In this document: piece after piece, positions 44,465-54,433 of the stretch
Position numbering within the stretch: position 1 is the stretch's first letter
How the letters are laid out: every line of letters starts with the position of its first letter
NCBI GenBank assembly: GCA_911728435.2
Contig: OU452198.1
Coordinates: 19,564,001 to 19,628,000 of the forward strand
Direction: 5' to 3'
Origin: Apoderus coryli
Taxonomy: Eukaryota > Arthropoda > Insecta > Coleoptera > Attelabidae
DNA: 64,000 nt
Made by a program: the position numbers and the translations under genes
The notes under the pieces: model-generated
Database searches by the model: none
What the model saw: the letters and a program-made list of their open reading frames with translations, nothing else
Told to the model about the DNA's origin: nothing

Positions 44465-44662
44465 TACTAATTAAGAATCAGTGCTATACTATCTCGCCCC
44501 TAGGCGTTCTGTTTATTTATATATAACTAGACGGCTATATAATATATCGTTATAATAAATAAATAAATGAAACAATTAAATTTATAAGTCAAAACAATAT
44601 TTATTAAATATATAATTATATGTTTTATTTTTTTCAATTATTTTTAACTAAATCAACACAAC

Positions 44663-45144
44663 TTATTTTTTATCATTATTATTATTATTCAATGCATTTA
44701 TTTTTTTTTTATTTTTTTTATCAACTCTAACACGAGCGGAATTAATATAATTTTCCAATGCATCTAATCTAATTATAATGAATTCATCTAATATTTTCGG
44801 ATCCATTTCTTTGATTGACTTAATCTCATTATCAACATATGTCTTCATTTGAATGACTAATTGACCGATACGTTTGTGTACGTGTTCACTAACATATTTT
44901 TTTGTATTATCCAACGAGATATCTTCAGACGTCTTTAATATATTTAAAATATCCGTAATCGCTGTTATGTGCTTGTCAACATATCTTCGAGTTGTTGCAT
45001 CACTATCATTAGACGGTTCGGCAATATTGCATATTCGTCTATTTTCAAGATCGAAATGTTGGTCATGTGTCAATTTAAATCCGACACCAGGTCTACCAAA
45101 TTTTTTAATTTTTTTCGACCAAATTTATCAACACTTCTCTCCAT
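44663..45144 (-). pseudogene. Maverick A fibre-like protein, frameshifted near N-terminus
   Basis: Homologue of 52953-53426 in B. The motif DLENRRICNIAEPSNDSDAT followed by YVDKHI is like the repeat in phage tail-fibre and minor structural proteins. A long amphipathic helical region and a charged C-terminus with an Asn run (NNNND) follow. The start at 45144 matches B, but about 13 bp are missing near 45100, so the first ~25 codons are out of frame. Confidence 0.7.
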
Positions 45145-45204
45145 GACAACTAGGCTAACTAAATTATATTAAATTGTTTTTTAACGCGCACTTTTAACGT
45201 AAAT

Positions 45205-45561
45205 TCAATGAATAATACCATCCTCCCTTAGCTCTTCAATTATTGATAATATTTCATTATCTAAACCAGTGTTTCCCGCTAATTTTGAACTATAAAGCAA
45301 TTGTAAACGTGTAATAAGTTCATTTGGGTTGTTCCAATATACGTAATCTATTCGGTTTTTATTGAAACACTTTTGTGATGGCAACAGCGAACCGCCGGAG
45401 GTAGATGCGATTGGTTCTAGAGTTTTTTTGCTACGAAGACCGTCTCTTTTTTGCCTCATTAGCGGTTCTATAATTTCCCGAAACTTTCGACTCCTCGTTA
45501 TATTCAGTCCGAGTTCACGGTTATAATCTTTATATAGAGCCTGAGTTAATTCTAATAATTC
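45205..45561 (-). pseudogene. Maverick A DUF8207-like gene, cut by Maverick B
   Basis: Only the C-terminal ~118 codons remain. They contain SGGSLLPSQKCF, IDYVYWNNPNELITRLQLLY, SKLAGNTGLDNEILSIIEEL and REDGIIH. The gene ends abruptly at 45561, where TTCACGTCATACGTCAGACC begins the terminal repeat of B. In B the full-length homologue is at 53482-54348. Confidence 0.78.
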
Positions 45562-45910
45562 ACGTCATACGTCAGACCAACAATCAGGAGTGGGGGGTGA
45601 TTCCAACTTCGGCTTATATGTACATATGTCAAAAGCAACCCTTTCTCCTAATCATTTGAGAAACCCCATCCATTACGCAAGCCAATGGGTGTATCAAACA
45701 AATCATGAATAAAGATGAGAGATCTAGAAACGGTTTATACTATATGTCAAAACTACGCAGCATGAATATAGATGGGGAGATCTAGAAACGGCTAATATAT
45801 ACTTATGCGTGTGTGTGTGAGTCAACTATATAAAGAAGAAAGAGAGGGTTGTAACAAATCATGAATAGATAGGAGATCTAGAAACGGCTTATACTAGCAT
45901 ATGTCAAAAA
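45562..45910 (+). repeat. Maverick B left terminal inverted repeat
   Basis: Starts ACGTCATACGTCAGACCAAC and runs to GCATATGTCAAAAA. Its reverse complement is at 60582-60931 with few differences. It contains several AGATCTAGAAACGG phrases and TATATAAAGAAG, a TATA-like site. It lacks the outer arm of the palindrome that is present at the right end. Confidence 0.88.
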
Positions 45911-46025
45911 TACACACCATGAATATAGATGGGGAGATCTAGAAACGGCTAATATATACATATGCGTGTGTGTGTGTGTCAACTATATAAAGAAGAAAGA
46001 GAGGGTTGCTAATGTGATTCCTTCT
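45715..46025 (+). repeat. 157-bp direct repeat within and beyond the left TIR
   Basis: GATGGGGAGATCTAGAAACG occurs at 45771 and 45928, and the blocks around each match for about 150 bp (through GTGTGTGTGAGTCAACTATA and AAGAAGAAAGAGAGGGTTG). The second copy extends inward past the terminal repeat. Confidence 0.75.
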
Positions 46026-46057
46026 TTTTTAATAACACAAGTGAATGAATACGTTGG

Positions 46058-46067
46058 TATATAAAAG
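46058..46067 (+). promoter_or_regulatory. TATA box of Maverick B OB-like gene
   Basis: TATATAAAAG lies 124 bp before the ATG at 46182 and is followed by an AT-rich leader without ATG. The same segment is deleted from Maverick A, where the gene is dead. Confidence 0.6.
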
Positions 46068-46181
46068 AGTGTGTGGATTTCTCTTGATTATTCTCAAGTT
46101 AGAAGCAAATCTTAGATTATCAACTATTTTAATTTGTTTAATAATATTAAGTGATATAAATTTTTTGTTCACACAATTAAA

Positions 46182-46523
46182 ATGGCGCTAGCAAGATCTG
46201 ATTTGGATAGTATAAATGCATTACTAAATAACCAAACTCCGGTGAAAATGTTGACATCGTTGGAGATAAATAAACGATACCCAATGAAGAAAATTTCAAA
46301 GTCGCAAACAAAATACGGTCAGGCGATCTCAGCGATTATTTTTGACGATATTGAGAATTCTTGGGTAAAAGTATGGCTACCAAAACGGTGTGTGGAACAA
46401 TTGAGTGATCATATTCTGGAGGAGATGTGTCAATCAGAAAAGTATATTTTGAGTTACTTAGGACAACGAAATTGTGCTGGCAATAGACTACAATCATTAT
46501 TTATGTTTGATATAAATGTATAG
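46182..46523 (+). CDS. Maverick B OB-like small protein
   Basis: Intact 113-residue frame starting MALARSDLDS. The middle, KMLTSLEINKRYPMKKISKS, then TKYGQAIS and VWLPKRC, matches block by block the 103-residue protein at 10812-11123 from another Maverick family (ELEVGKPYVIQKL, TKYGEAIV, FLPQRL). This pattern is compatible with a small beta-barrel OB fold that binds single-stranded nucleic acid; no catalytic residues are visible. It is the first gene inside the left terminal repeat, with its own TATA box. The fold and role are inference. The conservation between two families is seen directly. Confidence 0.7.
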   Translation: MALARSDLDSINALLNNQTPVKMLTSLEINKRYPMKKISKSQTKYGQAISAIIFDDIENSWVKVWLPKRCVEQLSDHILEEMCQSEKYILSYLGQRNCAGNRLQSLFMFDINV

Positions 46524-47549
46524 CGGAATATTTAATCATAACTATAATTGAATAGTTTTAGTTTTAATTTAGTCTTTTTTTAATGTATTTAGGTATACAT
46601 GACTCCTCGCATGTGTCATATTATCGTGTATGTATTGCTTATTGTATTTTTGCAAATGGATAATAATAATTAACTATAATAAATAAATCATAATTATGAT
46701 TTAATTGTATAAAGTAAAAATATATAACAAAAATAAAAACACATAATGAAAAATAATTGAACTTGTATTTATTTAATGCTAGCAAAACTACCAATTATCA
46801 AATAGAATATATATCCCCATCTTCATGTTAGTACCTATATCATTTTAATAAACATTTTTAGAGCCATCTGTTGGGGTTAATGTATCCTTAAAATGTTTCC
46901 TTCATTCAACAAAAAAAATATTCACAAAACAAATCAATAAATTTATTTTTATACGCCATCTACCCAGATTATATCAGATGTGTTGTAAAGTATTAGAAGA
47001 ACCCGTTTTTTTTCTTGGAAATTATTTTTAGAGCCATCTGTTGGGTGAATGTTTGAAGAAATCGTTTTTGTATAGAGATATAGATACCTAGTGGGTAATA
47101 TAGGTCGGATTTATTGATTTTTTGCTTGTATTATGACACAAATAATGAGAGGCAAATTCAAATAAAATAAAACAATTTATTCACATAATTGAAATCGAAA
47201 ACATAAATTAAAAAAAAAAAACAATTAACTATTGCTAAATGCTAATAAATATATAGCTACTAACAGACACTATTTTATCTAAAATTCATTATTAAAATTT
47301 ATTATGAAAACATTAATGAAAAAAAAATGAAATAACACAATATTAGTTAAGTATTACTACACAACGTCAGATATTGTTAATAAATACACATACAAATCAG
47401 TAGACATAAATATTCATTATTCAAACACCTCTTAAAATTACTTTAAACTAACTAAATAGTAAATGTGTTAAAATGATTTAATTTAAAATATATACCTACA
47501 CATATAATTAAATTAGAATTTTTAATTGAAAAATAAAACTAATTATGAA
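46524..47549. other. Maverick B noncoding region
   Basis: AT-rich 3' region between two convergent genes, alignable with A 37356-38479. The phrase AGAGCCATCTGTTGGG occurs twice in B (46860, 47032), marking a local duplication. No gene is seen. Confidence 0.45.
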
Positions 47550-48082
47550 CTAATCAGACATTTCTTCCACAATATTTAATAATATTTTTAATCTCTCTTC
47601 TGGATTTATACTATAAAAAGTTATATCTTTATGCCCCCACGGTATTGATTTTGTGCTATTCGGAATTAAAAATCTTTTATCATCTTTATGTGACAGAGCA
47701 ATTTTATTAATTGTTTCGGTATATACATCGTGTAACGTACTCTTAAATGAATTCATTTTGCGAAATATATACCCACCTGTGGTGACTATTTTTTTATAGT
47801 CTTCAATAGACAATGTTTTATTTACAATAGATTTTTTAACCCCTTTCGCTCGTTTCAATTCCGTGTTCTGAGTTTTAATACAGTATGCTTTAGCCCCAGT
47901 TCCGAAAAAAGATAGGATTGGGTCATTGGGATATTCATCTTTAAATCTCTTCTCTAATTCTGTGACTGGCATATTTAAAGAGTTTTGTGTATTATAATTG
48001 GATGTATCGAAATGGTGTGTATTCTCTTTCATGAAATCGTAAAAGTTTTCTTCCGCTTTGAATAAAAGAGAGTCTGTGTCGG

Positions 48083-48085
<3 letters not shown>
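47550..48085 (-). pseudogene. polB: Maverick B polymerase C-terminal remnant
   Basis: Encodes the last ~175 residues of the family B polymerase: NYNTQNSLNMPVTELEKRF, PILSFFGTGAKAYCIKTQNT, a region with VVTTGGYIFRKMNSFKSTLH, and PEERLKILLNIVEEMSD at the end. It is open and cleaner than the A copy. Upstream it runs into a LINE at the position of TDTDSL. The remaining 150 bp of polymerase are at 49379-49528 and everything before that is deleted. Confidence 0.85.
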
Positions 48086-48119
<34 letters not shown>

Positions 48120-49378
48120 ACATTTATTTCAGTAATATGTAAATACATAAAATGAAACAAGTCATCGAACAGAAAAAAAGAGAGAAAACAAATCAAAATA
48201 TAATAAAACTAAAGTACTTAAGTAAATCTACTCATACAATATATCATGTGTTCCCAATCATGTAAGAATCATACATATACAATTACGATTACCATAAATA
48301 CACACAACAAAACAAAAATTACCACACTGCAAAAAGATAATCATTTATACTATAAGGTTCAATCTCCAGAAGTAGAGCTTTAACCTCCTTTTTGAAAACA
48401 TTTAGATTTCTAGTTTCCTTCATTTTCTTTGGCAATTTATTAAAAAGTTTTACACACATAAAATGTGGACACGTTTCAGTCAGTGTAAGACGATGTATTG
48501 GGTATAATATATCAATTGATCTGGTGTTATATGAATGATCCACAGAAGTTTCAAAACTATTTTTATTTTTAAAAAAGAACATCAGGCACTCATACACATA
48601 TAGCCCGTAAATTGTCAAAATTGATTCCTTTCTAAAATGATTTCTACAACTCTGTCTATATGTAAGGCCAGTTATAATTCTTAAAATTCGTTTCTGAGCA
48701 ACGAAAATATTTTGAGTTTCTCGGTCTTTTCCCCAAAAAATTATTCCGTAACGAAGCAGTGATTCAAAGTTCGCATAATAAACAATTTTAAGACAGTGAC
48801 TATTTAGATATTTGTTAATTACTCGCACAGCAAAACATACAGAATTTAGTTTCTTTAACAGAGATCTTATATGTTCCGACCACTCTAAAAATTCATTTAT
48901 TTGGATACCTAAAAGTTTTGCAGTACATTCTATCTTGAAATTATTTCCAGCAATGCACATACTTTCTGGTTTCTGAACTCTGGAATTCTTAGTTCTAAAG
49001 AGAACGACTTTTGTTTTAGATTCATTAAGTAGTAATTTATTTTTAGTGAGCCAATCTGATGTTTTTTCATATAGTGTCGAACATTCACAAATTACATTTG
49101 CCAAGATATTTTCTCGAACTAGCAATGTTGTGTCATCAACATAATTGATGATATGCCACGAGTTTCTGTCCACACTATCGTTAATATCATTAATGTAAAT
49201 TACAAACATAATTGGTCCCAATATGCTTCCCTGAGCAACCCCATACACTGTAGGCAGCACATTCGAAGAAAAACTACCGCCAACATCATTAATATCTACC
49301 CGTTGAAATCTACCAGTCAAATAAGATTGGAACCACTCCTTTGCTTGTCCACGCACTCCATATCTATCCATCTAATAA
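48086..49378 (-). mobile_element. 5'-truncated LINE inserted in polymerase remnant
   Basis: The minus-strand LINE ends in a (TTA)n tail, seen as (TAA)n at 48088-48118. The 5' end is at about 49377. Maverick A shows the uninterrupted site (GGTATATAATAAATGAATTT). In B the same sequence is split, with TAATAAAT repeated on the far side, a short target duplication partly merged with the tail. Confidence 0.85.
48319..49371 (-). CDS. LINE reverse transcriptase, C-terminal 350 codons
   Basis: An open minus-strand frame starting within the RT domain: MDRYGVRGQAKEWFQSYLTG, then VYGVAQGSILGPIMFVIYIN, the catalytic region INYVDDTTLL (YVDD), LLNESKTKVV, LLGIQINEFLEW, and then the thumb and connection (LLRYGIIFWG, IFVAQKRILRIITG, CRNHFRKESIL). 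The endonuclease and N-terminal RT are lost by 5' truncation, so it cannot act alone. Its C-terminal blocks match the fragment at 8983-9262. The domain type is Jockey/CR1-like without RNase H. The frame is uninterrupted, suggesting a recent insertion. Confidence 0.85.
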   Translation of the reverse strand: MDRYGVRGQAKEWFQSYLTGRFQRVDINDVGGSFSSNVLPTVYGVAQGSILGPIMFVIYINDINDSVDRNSWHIINYVDDTTLLVRENILANVICECSTLYEKTSDWLTKNKLLLNESKTKVVLFRTKNSRVQKPESMCIAGNNFKIECTAKLLGIQINEFLEWSEHIRSLLKKLNSVCFAVRVINKYLNSHCLKIVYYANFESLLRYGIIFWGKDRETQNIFVAQKRILRIITGLTYRQSCRNHFRKESILTIYGLYVYECLMFFFKNKNSFETSVDHSYNTRSIDILYPIHRLTLTETCPHFMCVKLFNKLPKKMKETRNLNVFKKEVKALLLEIEPYSINDYLFAVW

Positions 49379-49528
49379 ATTAATTTTCTCACCAAAATTT
49401 TTTTTTTAAGATGTCGTAGAAGAAACCATACACAACCGTTTTGGATAGATCTAATATAGAAAATCCTAGATATATTGGTTTATCATATAAAATCTTTAAT
49501 TTGCCCATGTGAATTGCTACCAGGTTTT
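49379..49528 (-). pseudogene. polB: Maverick B polymerase remnant beyond the LINE
   Basis: About 150 bp matching A 39001-39150 (the region around PIYLGFSILDLSKTVVYGF). It ends at GGTTTTCC (49528), after which the sequence is unrelated to the polymerase of A. Confidence 0.8.
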
Positions 49529-49673
49529 CCTAGCAATTAGTATCGATAATTTATTTTCAAGAAAAAAAAAACGAATTATTTAACTATATAAACGTGCACA
49601 CATTATATTTATTCAAAATAAAAAAATAAAAAGAATACATAAAAAATTAAAAAAATAAAAAACATGAAATAAT

Positions 49674-50318
49674 CTAATTATTGACCCCCCTCGATGTTAT
49701 GGTGCGGGTATCCCAAACAGCAACCATTTCCAAATCGCGAAGCTCCAATTGATGCACATTATAGCGTAGTTTTTCAATATTACCCCGCACATCCTCCAAC
49801 AGCTCTGATTTAGAACGCACTTTTTGTTGACTAGCCCGAAATTGGGCCTCTAAAGCCGCTGACTCCTTGTTTAATTGCTCCAATTCCGTTGTTATTGAAG
49901 AAATTTTGTTTTCTTCCTCAACTAGCTCCATCATTGCGTCTGAGTGCTTTTTGTTATTACTAAAACTCTGCGAACACGTATCCTCTACTTCAACGGGCTT
50001 CAACAATTTCATTTTTTTCCCATATGATTGTTGTGTGTGCTGAATGGGGTTCGAATGACTCAGCGGATTAGGGATCGGCATTGGTGATATTATTTGCATA
50101 TCCTGCAATATTCGTAGATTCTGCGTTGTGTTGTGTTTCTTTTGGCGGTTGTTTGACGGTCTTGGAGCAATTTTGCGATTTGCGCTTACTTTTTTCTTTT
50201 CAACAACACGAGGTTGTATTAGCTCAATGTCGACTGATGAAGATGAAGTCGTAGGTATATCTTTCAGATAATCATCTAACGCTGCGTTTATTTCTAAATC
50301 ACTCAATTCACAATACAT
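49674..50318 (-). CDS. Maverick B coiled-coil protein in place of polymerase
   Basis: Intact 214-residue frame. The N-terminus is acidic (MYCELSDLEINAALDDYLKD), followed by a Ser/Pro/Gln/Asn-rich middle with a basic patch (RKIAPRPSNNRQKKHNTTQ). From residue ~130 it is a long coiled coil (VEEENKISSITTELEQLNKE, then SAALEAQFRASQQKV). It is not recognised as any standard Maverick gene. It occupies the space between the truncated polymerase and the divergent promoter region, where Maverick A has ~3 kb of polymerase coding. A DNA-packaging, scaffold or regulatory role is possible but unsupported. On its 5' side (50318-50518) there is a TATA-like GATATAAATAC when read on the plus strand. Confidence 0.6.
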   Translation of the reverse strand: MYCELSDLEINAALDDYLKDIPTTSSSSVDIELIQPRVVEKKKVSANRKIAPRPSNNRQKKHNTTQNLRILQDMQIISPMPIPNPLSHSNPIQHTQQSYGKKMKLLKPVEVEDTCSQSFSNNKKHSDAMMELVEEENKISSITTELEQLNKESAALEAQFRASQQKVRSKSELLEDVRGNIEKLRYNVHQLELRDLEMVAVWDTRTITSRGVNN

Positions 50319-50818
50319 AATTTCGGTAGTTGCACAACTTTTGAAAAAATTTTGGAAAATATATCTATTAAAATAGACAAGTTTTTAATACTGAATAACG
50401 AATAATGTAAAATATAGTTTACTTAAACAATAGACTCAATATTATGTGGAATAGTGGGTCTTTGTGTTGATATAAATACGATTTTCAAAGCCACAGGGGG
50501 GTGGACTTTTGTTTTTTAGAATCTTAAAATCTTTGTCATTTCTCACAACCAATCTCTTTCCCCGAATTCGATGGTAGGGATATTTACGTTTATTTTATTA
50601 TATTTTACATCCGACCAATGACGTGTTTCTGCTCCTTTATTTTTTCTTTCATGTTTTTCTAGGGTCTTTTATGTCGATACGTGGGCGTATTTTTTACAAT
50701 TTTAGTGTCGTATTTCAAATATATTTGTGGTTAGTTACATGTTTTTGCTAATATTAACAACTTGAAAATTTCATCTTAAGTTTAGCTCAGTGTGTATAGA
50801 ATTAAAAAATAATTTAAA
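50319..50818. other. Promoter region between coiled-coil and acidic genes
   Basis: From 50517 on it matches A 42215-42547 (CTCACAACCAATCTCTTTCC). The part before 50517 is unique to B. No gene is seen. Confidence 0.45.
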
Positions 50819-51483
50819 ATGAATTCGAAACATATTCGCAGATTAACTAGAATTTGTGCATTAGAGACATTGCTGTTACATGTAAGTAAATATAATTTCT
50901 TTTCACACATTATGGTTCTCAAATGTGTTTTTTTTTTTTTTGTTTTTGTCTAGTAATAATTATCATATCACTAATAAGTTTGAAAATTTTGTTGTTATAG
51001 TCCGAAACAAGCGATAGTGATGATGATGACAATCCTCAGGAGGGTGGTATTGAAAATAACCACAACCCTGATGATGAAGAAGTCGTGGATAGTGACCCTG
51101 ACGAGGGTATTGTAGACGAGCATCATGTAGTGGAGGAGCGTCGTGAGAAAGTTCTGACACCTAGTACGAACAATCCTCGAAGTTGTAGGAGCTATTCCTA
51201 CACAAAAATATTTACAAAAAATGGATTTAATGATAATGTATACTATCAATTCAAATCTTTCAACCTATGTTACGAATGCTATCAAGTGTATATAGCAGAA
51301 TATACTGACACCGATGATCCTGCAGGGATGTGGCGGCGGTACGCAAAACATATACACCACGACATTCATACGGAGCAGTATCCGCTTAGACATAGGGCTT
51401 TTTGTGACGTTTGTGATTCGAGATTGTGGACTTCTCGTGATATAAACATATGTTTAACTTGCACACCAAAACATAATAGCTAA
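50819..51483 (+). CDS. Maverick B spliced acidic, Cys-rich zinc-type protein
   Basis: Exon 1 is 50819-50881 (MNSKHIRRLTRICALETLLL, then H). The intron is 50882-51000 (CAT|GTAAGT ... TTATAG|TCC) and exon 2 is 51001-51483, in phase 0, giving about 181 residues. The acidic part (SDSDDDDNPQEGG, NPDDEEV, DSDPDEGIVDE) precedes a Cys-rich C-terminus with LCYECYQVYI, FCDVCDSRLW and ICLTCTPKH, probably zinc-binding. Compared with A it has about 15-20% residue changes but no frame break and the same splice sites, which argues for past selection on the protein. The promoter region is shared with the divergent minus-strand gene. Function unknown. Confidence 0.75.
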
Positions 51484-51827
51484 GTGTGTAATGAGTGTTT
51501 AATTAGTAATAGTATGATGCATTTTGTAGTTAGATTTAGAATAATGTGTAATTATGCTTATTGATAATGCATTAATTCATTTATAGAATATTGAGTTAGA
51601 TTAGTAATTAGATTAAATTTTATAGTAATACGTGTATTTATTTAATTTTAATGTAATATATTTAAATACTATATATTATAATAAACTTAAGAAAATTGTA
51701 TACATAATGTTTGTAATTTTATTTAAATATTTTTATTTATTCGACCAACATTTGTTTTCTTTTTTTATTTTTATTAAAAATATATTTTGTGAATACTACA
51801 TTGGGTTTTTTTTTTATATATATATAG
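51484..51827. other. Maverick B spacer
   Basis: AT-rich 3' region shared with A 43197-43559. It contains AATAAACTTAAG, a likely polyadenylation signal for the acidic gene. No credible gene; the frame at 51632-51877 is low-complexity. Confidence 0.45.
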
Positions 51828-52750
51828 TTATTGGAGCATGTCATTTTTGTGTATCCAGCTGTTGTGTGTGCTATTAAAACCAAACCATTTTACTAGGATT
51901 CTGTCACCACGTTTTCTCACAACTTTTTCGATTAAATAATTGTCTGGATTTTTTGTTTTCAATAGTTCATATTCATAAAAACAACCTTGTATTGGAACCC
52001 CATTCATATCATGTAAATAATAAGTGGTTGGTATAGATTTTCGCACTTTTACAATTTTAAAAAGTTCTACAGTCCAATTAAAAAAATAGCCCTTCTCAAA
52101 AAGATGTTTATATTTCGAAATTCGCACGATGTCATTTGTTTTAAATTTTGGTTTTTTACACGTTCACGTCGTTGGATATAAGCTGGAATTTTCGTTGAGG
52201 GTAGAACAGAGGCGGGGGCGAAACCAGTTGTTCTATGTATTCGATTATTATATGTTTTTACAATATCGTCCAATATATCAGTCCATACATATTTTCCCCT
52301 GAACGAGAATTGTTTATACAACCAATTTTTCAATGTTCTAATGACACGTTCAACAATGGCTGCCTTCTTTGTACTAAAGACTGAATAATGATGTATTTTA
52401 TTTGATTTCATTAATTGCGAGAAGTGTTTATTGTAAAATTCTGTGCCATTGTCTGTCTGTATGTACTTAGGTAATTCCTTCTTATGCACACCGTTTAAAA
52501 TTTCTCTCATTTTATTGCTTACTTCAACACCTGTTTTATTTTTTAATGCTTTCACCCACACAAATTTTGAAAAACAATTGATAACTACAAGAATATACTT
52601 ATATCCATTATTAATACTAGCGTATTGCTGAATGTCTGCTAAATCAAGCTGCCAAAGATCTGCATAACCAACAATATTTATTCTTCTACGTCGAAAATTT
52701 CGACGTGCACCCCTATGAATTTCATTTACAATACTCAATTTGGTGCTCAT
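51828..52750 (-). pseudogene. Maverick B integrase with chromodomain, one frameshift
   Basis: The minus strand encodes an rve-type integrase: basic N-terminus (RRNFRRRRINIVGYADLWQL), first Asp in LWQLDLADI, second in QTDNGTEFYN, Glu in KKAAIVERVIRTLK, then TGFAPASVLPST. The C-terminal part, in another frame (52127-51828), has GCFYEYELLKTKNPDNYLIE and the chromodomain core KRGDRILVKWFGFNSTHNSW. A single-base loss near 52155 (the T/G run where A reads GGTTTTGTTACACG) separates the two parts. The enzyme would join element ends to the chromosome and the chromodomain would guide it to chromatin. As read the chromodomain is not made. Confidence 0.88.
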
Positions 52751-52952
52751 TACTAATTAGGAATCAGTGGTATACTATCTCGGCCCTATACATTCTGTTT
52801 ATTTATATATAACTAGACGACTATATAATATGATTATATCACTATAATAAATAAATAAATGAAACAATTAAATTTATATTATATAATTATGTTTTATTTT
52901 TTTCAATTATTTTTTAACTAAATCAACACAACTTTTTTTTTTTTTTTAATTA
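52751..52952. other. Maverick B spacer between integrase and fibre-like gene
   Basis: AT-rich with a TATATATAACTAG phrase that may serve the integrase promoter. No gene. Confidence 0.35.
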
Positions 52953-53426
52953 TTATTCAATACATTTATTTTTTTTATTTGTTTTATCAACTCTAACACG
53001 AGCGGAATTAATATAATTTTCCAATGCATCTAATCTATTTATAATGGATTCATCTAATATTTTCGGATTCATTTCTTTGATTGTCTTAATCTCATTATCA
53101 ATATACGTCTTCATTTGAATGACTAATTCACCAATACGTTGGTGAACGTGTTCACCAACATATTTTTTTGTATTATCCAACGTGATATCTTCAGACGTCT
53201 TTAATATATTCAAAATACCAGTAATCGCTGTTGTTATGTGCTTGTCAACATATCTTCGAGTTGCTGCATCACTATCATTAAACGGTTCGGCAATATTGCA
53301 TATTCGTCTATTTTCAAGATCGAAATGTTGATCATTAGTCAATTTAAATCCAACACCAGGTCGACCCCGTTGCATTGTAAAATTTTTTATTTTTTTTCGA
53401 CCAAATTTATCAACACTTCTCTCCAT
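52953..53426 (-). CDS. Maverick B phage-fibre-like protein
   Basis: Intact 157-residue frame. It has a basic N-terminus (MERSVDKFGRKKIKNFTMQR), a glycine patch (GRPGVGF), then FDLENRRICNIAEPFNDSDA and TRRYVDKHI. That block has the layout of the 'N-x-I-x-N-(5)-P-(4)-DA-(3)-YVD' motif in phage tail-fibre and neck proteins. It is followed by two long helices (QRIGELVIQMKTYIDNEIKT). The motif suggests a trimeric surface or fibre protein of the virus-like particle; that is inference. It lies between the integrase and the DUF8207-like gene on the same strand. The homologue in A is frameshifted. Similar short proteins are common in Maverick elements. Confidence 0.7.
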   Translation of the reverse strand: MERSVDKFGRKKIKNFTMQRGRPGVGFKLTNDQHFDLENRRICNIAEPFNDSDAATRRYVDKHITTAITGILNILKTSEDITLDNTKKYVGEHVHQRIGELVIQMKTYIDNEIKTIKEMNPKILDESIINRLDALENYINSARVRVDKTNKKNKCIE

Positions 53427-53481
53427 GACAACTACTAATTATATATTAAATTGTTTTTTAACGAACACTTTTAACGTAAAT

Positions 53482-54348
53482 TCAATGAATAATACCACCC
53501 TCCCTTAGCTCTTCAATTATTGATAATATTTCATTATCTAAACCCGTGTTTCCCGCTAATTTTGAACTATAAAGCAATTGTAAACGGGTAATAAGTTCAT
53601 TTGGGTTGTTCCAATATACGTAATCTATTCGTTTTGTATTGAAACACTTTTGTGATGGCAACAGCGAACCACCTGATGTATATGCGATTGGTTCTAAAAT
53701 TTTTGTATTGCGAAGACCGTCTCTTTTTTGTCTTACTAACGGTTCTATAATTTCCCGAAACTTTCGACTCCGCGTTATATTCAGTCCGAGTTCGCGGTTA
53801 TAATCTTTATATGGAGCCTGAGTTAATTCTAATAATTCACGATAAGTATTTTTTGTTATATTATTTAAACCTTGACCCAATTCTAGGTATGGGTATTTTA
53901 AAAATAGAACGTTAAAAAACTCATCACCACCGTCAAAAGTTGCTATTTTTTTATGATTCATCCATACAGAAATATGTTTCATCTGAGGGAATGTCACTTC
54001 GCAATTACCCATGAAGAATTTCTTGTTTATATCATCCGTATAAACCCCATATATATAATCATATTCCCCGCTATTGCTAATCACACTTTTTAAATGTTTT
54101 GGTAATAGTTCGCCAATTCTATTATCCGATTGTTCAACGTGTTCAACGTTTATTTGGGGTGTTGTCGCATTTGATGTCGTTGAACCGATTGTATTAAGCG
54201 ACTTTGTAATTGGCTCATACAACTCCTCTAGAATCCTCGTCTGCTCCAGTTGCTTGTTATGTAAAGATTTATACTTTTTTCGAACTGATTCCGTCGCATC
54301 AATTAATTTCTGTTTTAAATCAATCTTACTTTGAATATCCTCAGACAT
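53482..54348 (-). CDS. Maverick B DUF8207-like conserved protein
   Basis: The frame is open from 54384. I prefer the start at 54348 (MSEDIQSKID), because the preceding 12 codons are hydrophobic and not needed. The protein has an N-terminal coiled coil (LKQKLIDATESVRKKYKSLH), a Ser/Thr/Asn linker, a globular middle (YIYGVYTDDINKKFFMGNCE, VTFPQMKHISVWMNHKKIAT) and a conserved C-terminus (IDYVYWNNPNELITRLQLLY, NTGLDNEILSIIEELREGGI). This C-terminal signature is widespread in Maverick-derived insect proteins, I believe annotated as DUF8207. A virion or assembly role is inferred from company only. Intact here; the A copy is cut by insertion of B. Confidence 0.75.
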   Translation of the reverse strand: MSEDIQSKIDLKQKLIDATESVRKKYKSLHNKQLEQTRILEELYEPITKSLNTIGSTTSNATTPQINVEHVEQSDNRIGELLPKHLKSVISNSGEYDYIYGVYTDDINKKFFMGNCEVTFPQMKHISVWMNHKKIATFDGGDEFFNVLFLKYPYLELGQGLNNITKNTYRELLELTQAPYKDYNRELGLNITRSRKFREIIEPLVRQKRDGLRNTKILEPIAYTSGGSLLPSQKCFNTKRIDYVYWNNPNELITRLQLLYSSKLAGNTGLDNEILSIIEELREGGIIH

Positions 54349-54433
54349 TATAACATAACATTCATGAATAAGTAAAAATAACAATAATAAAGTTTTTTAT
54401 TCGATGGTTGATTGAATAATGAGCATTTTGAAT

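Larger units (their letters stand above)
37041..45561. mobile_element. Maverick/Polinton A, left part, interrupted by B
   Basis: The region is collinear with Maverick B: OB-like gene, polymerase, spliced acidic gene, integrase, fibre-like gene and part of the DUF8207-like gene, all in the same orientations. It stops at 45561, inside the DUF8207-like gene, exactly where the terminal repeat of B starts. Its right part resumes near 60975. Most genes are frameshifted. The left terminal repeat is missing. Confidence 0.8.
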
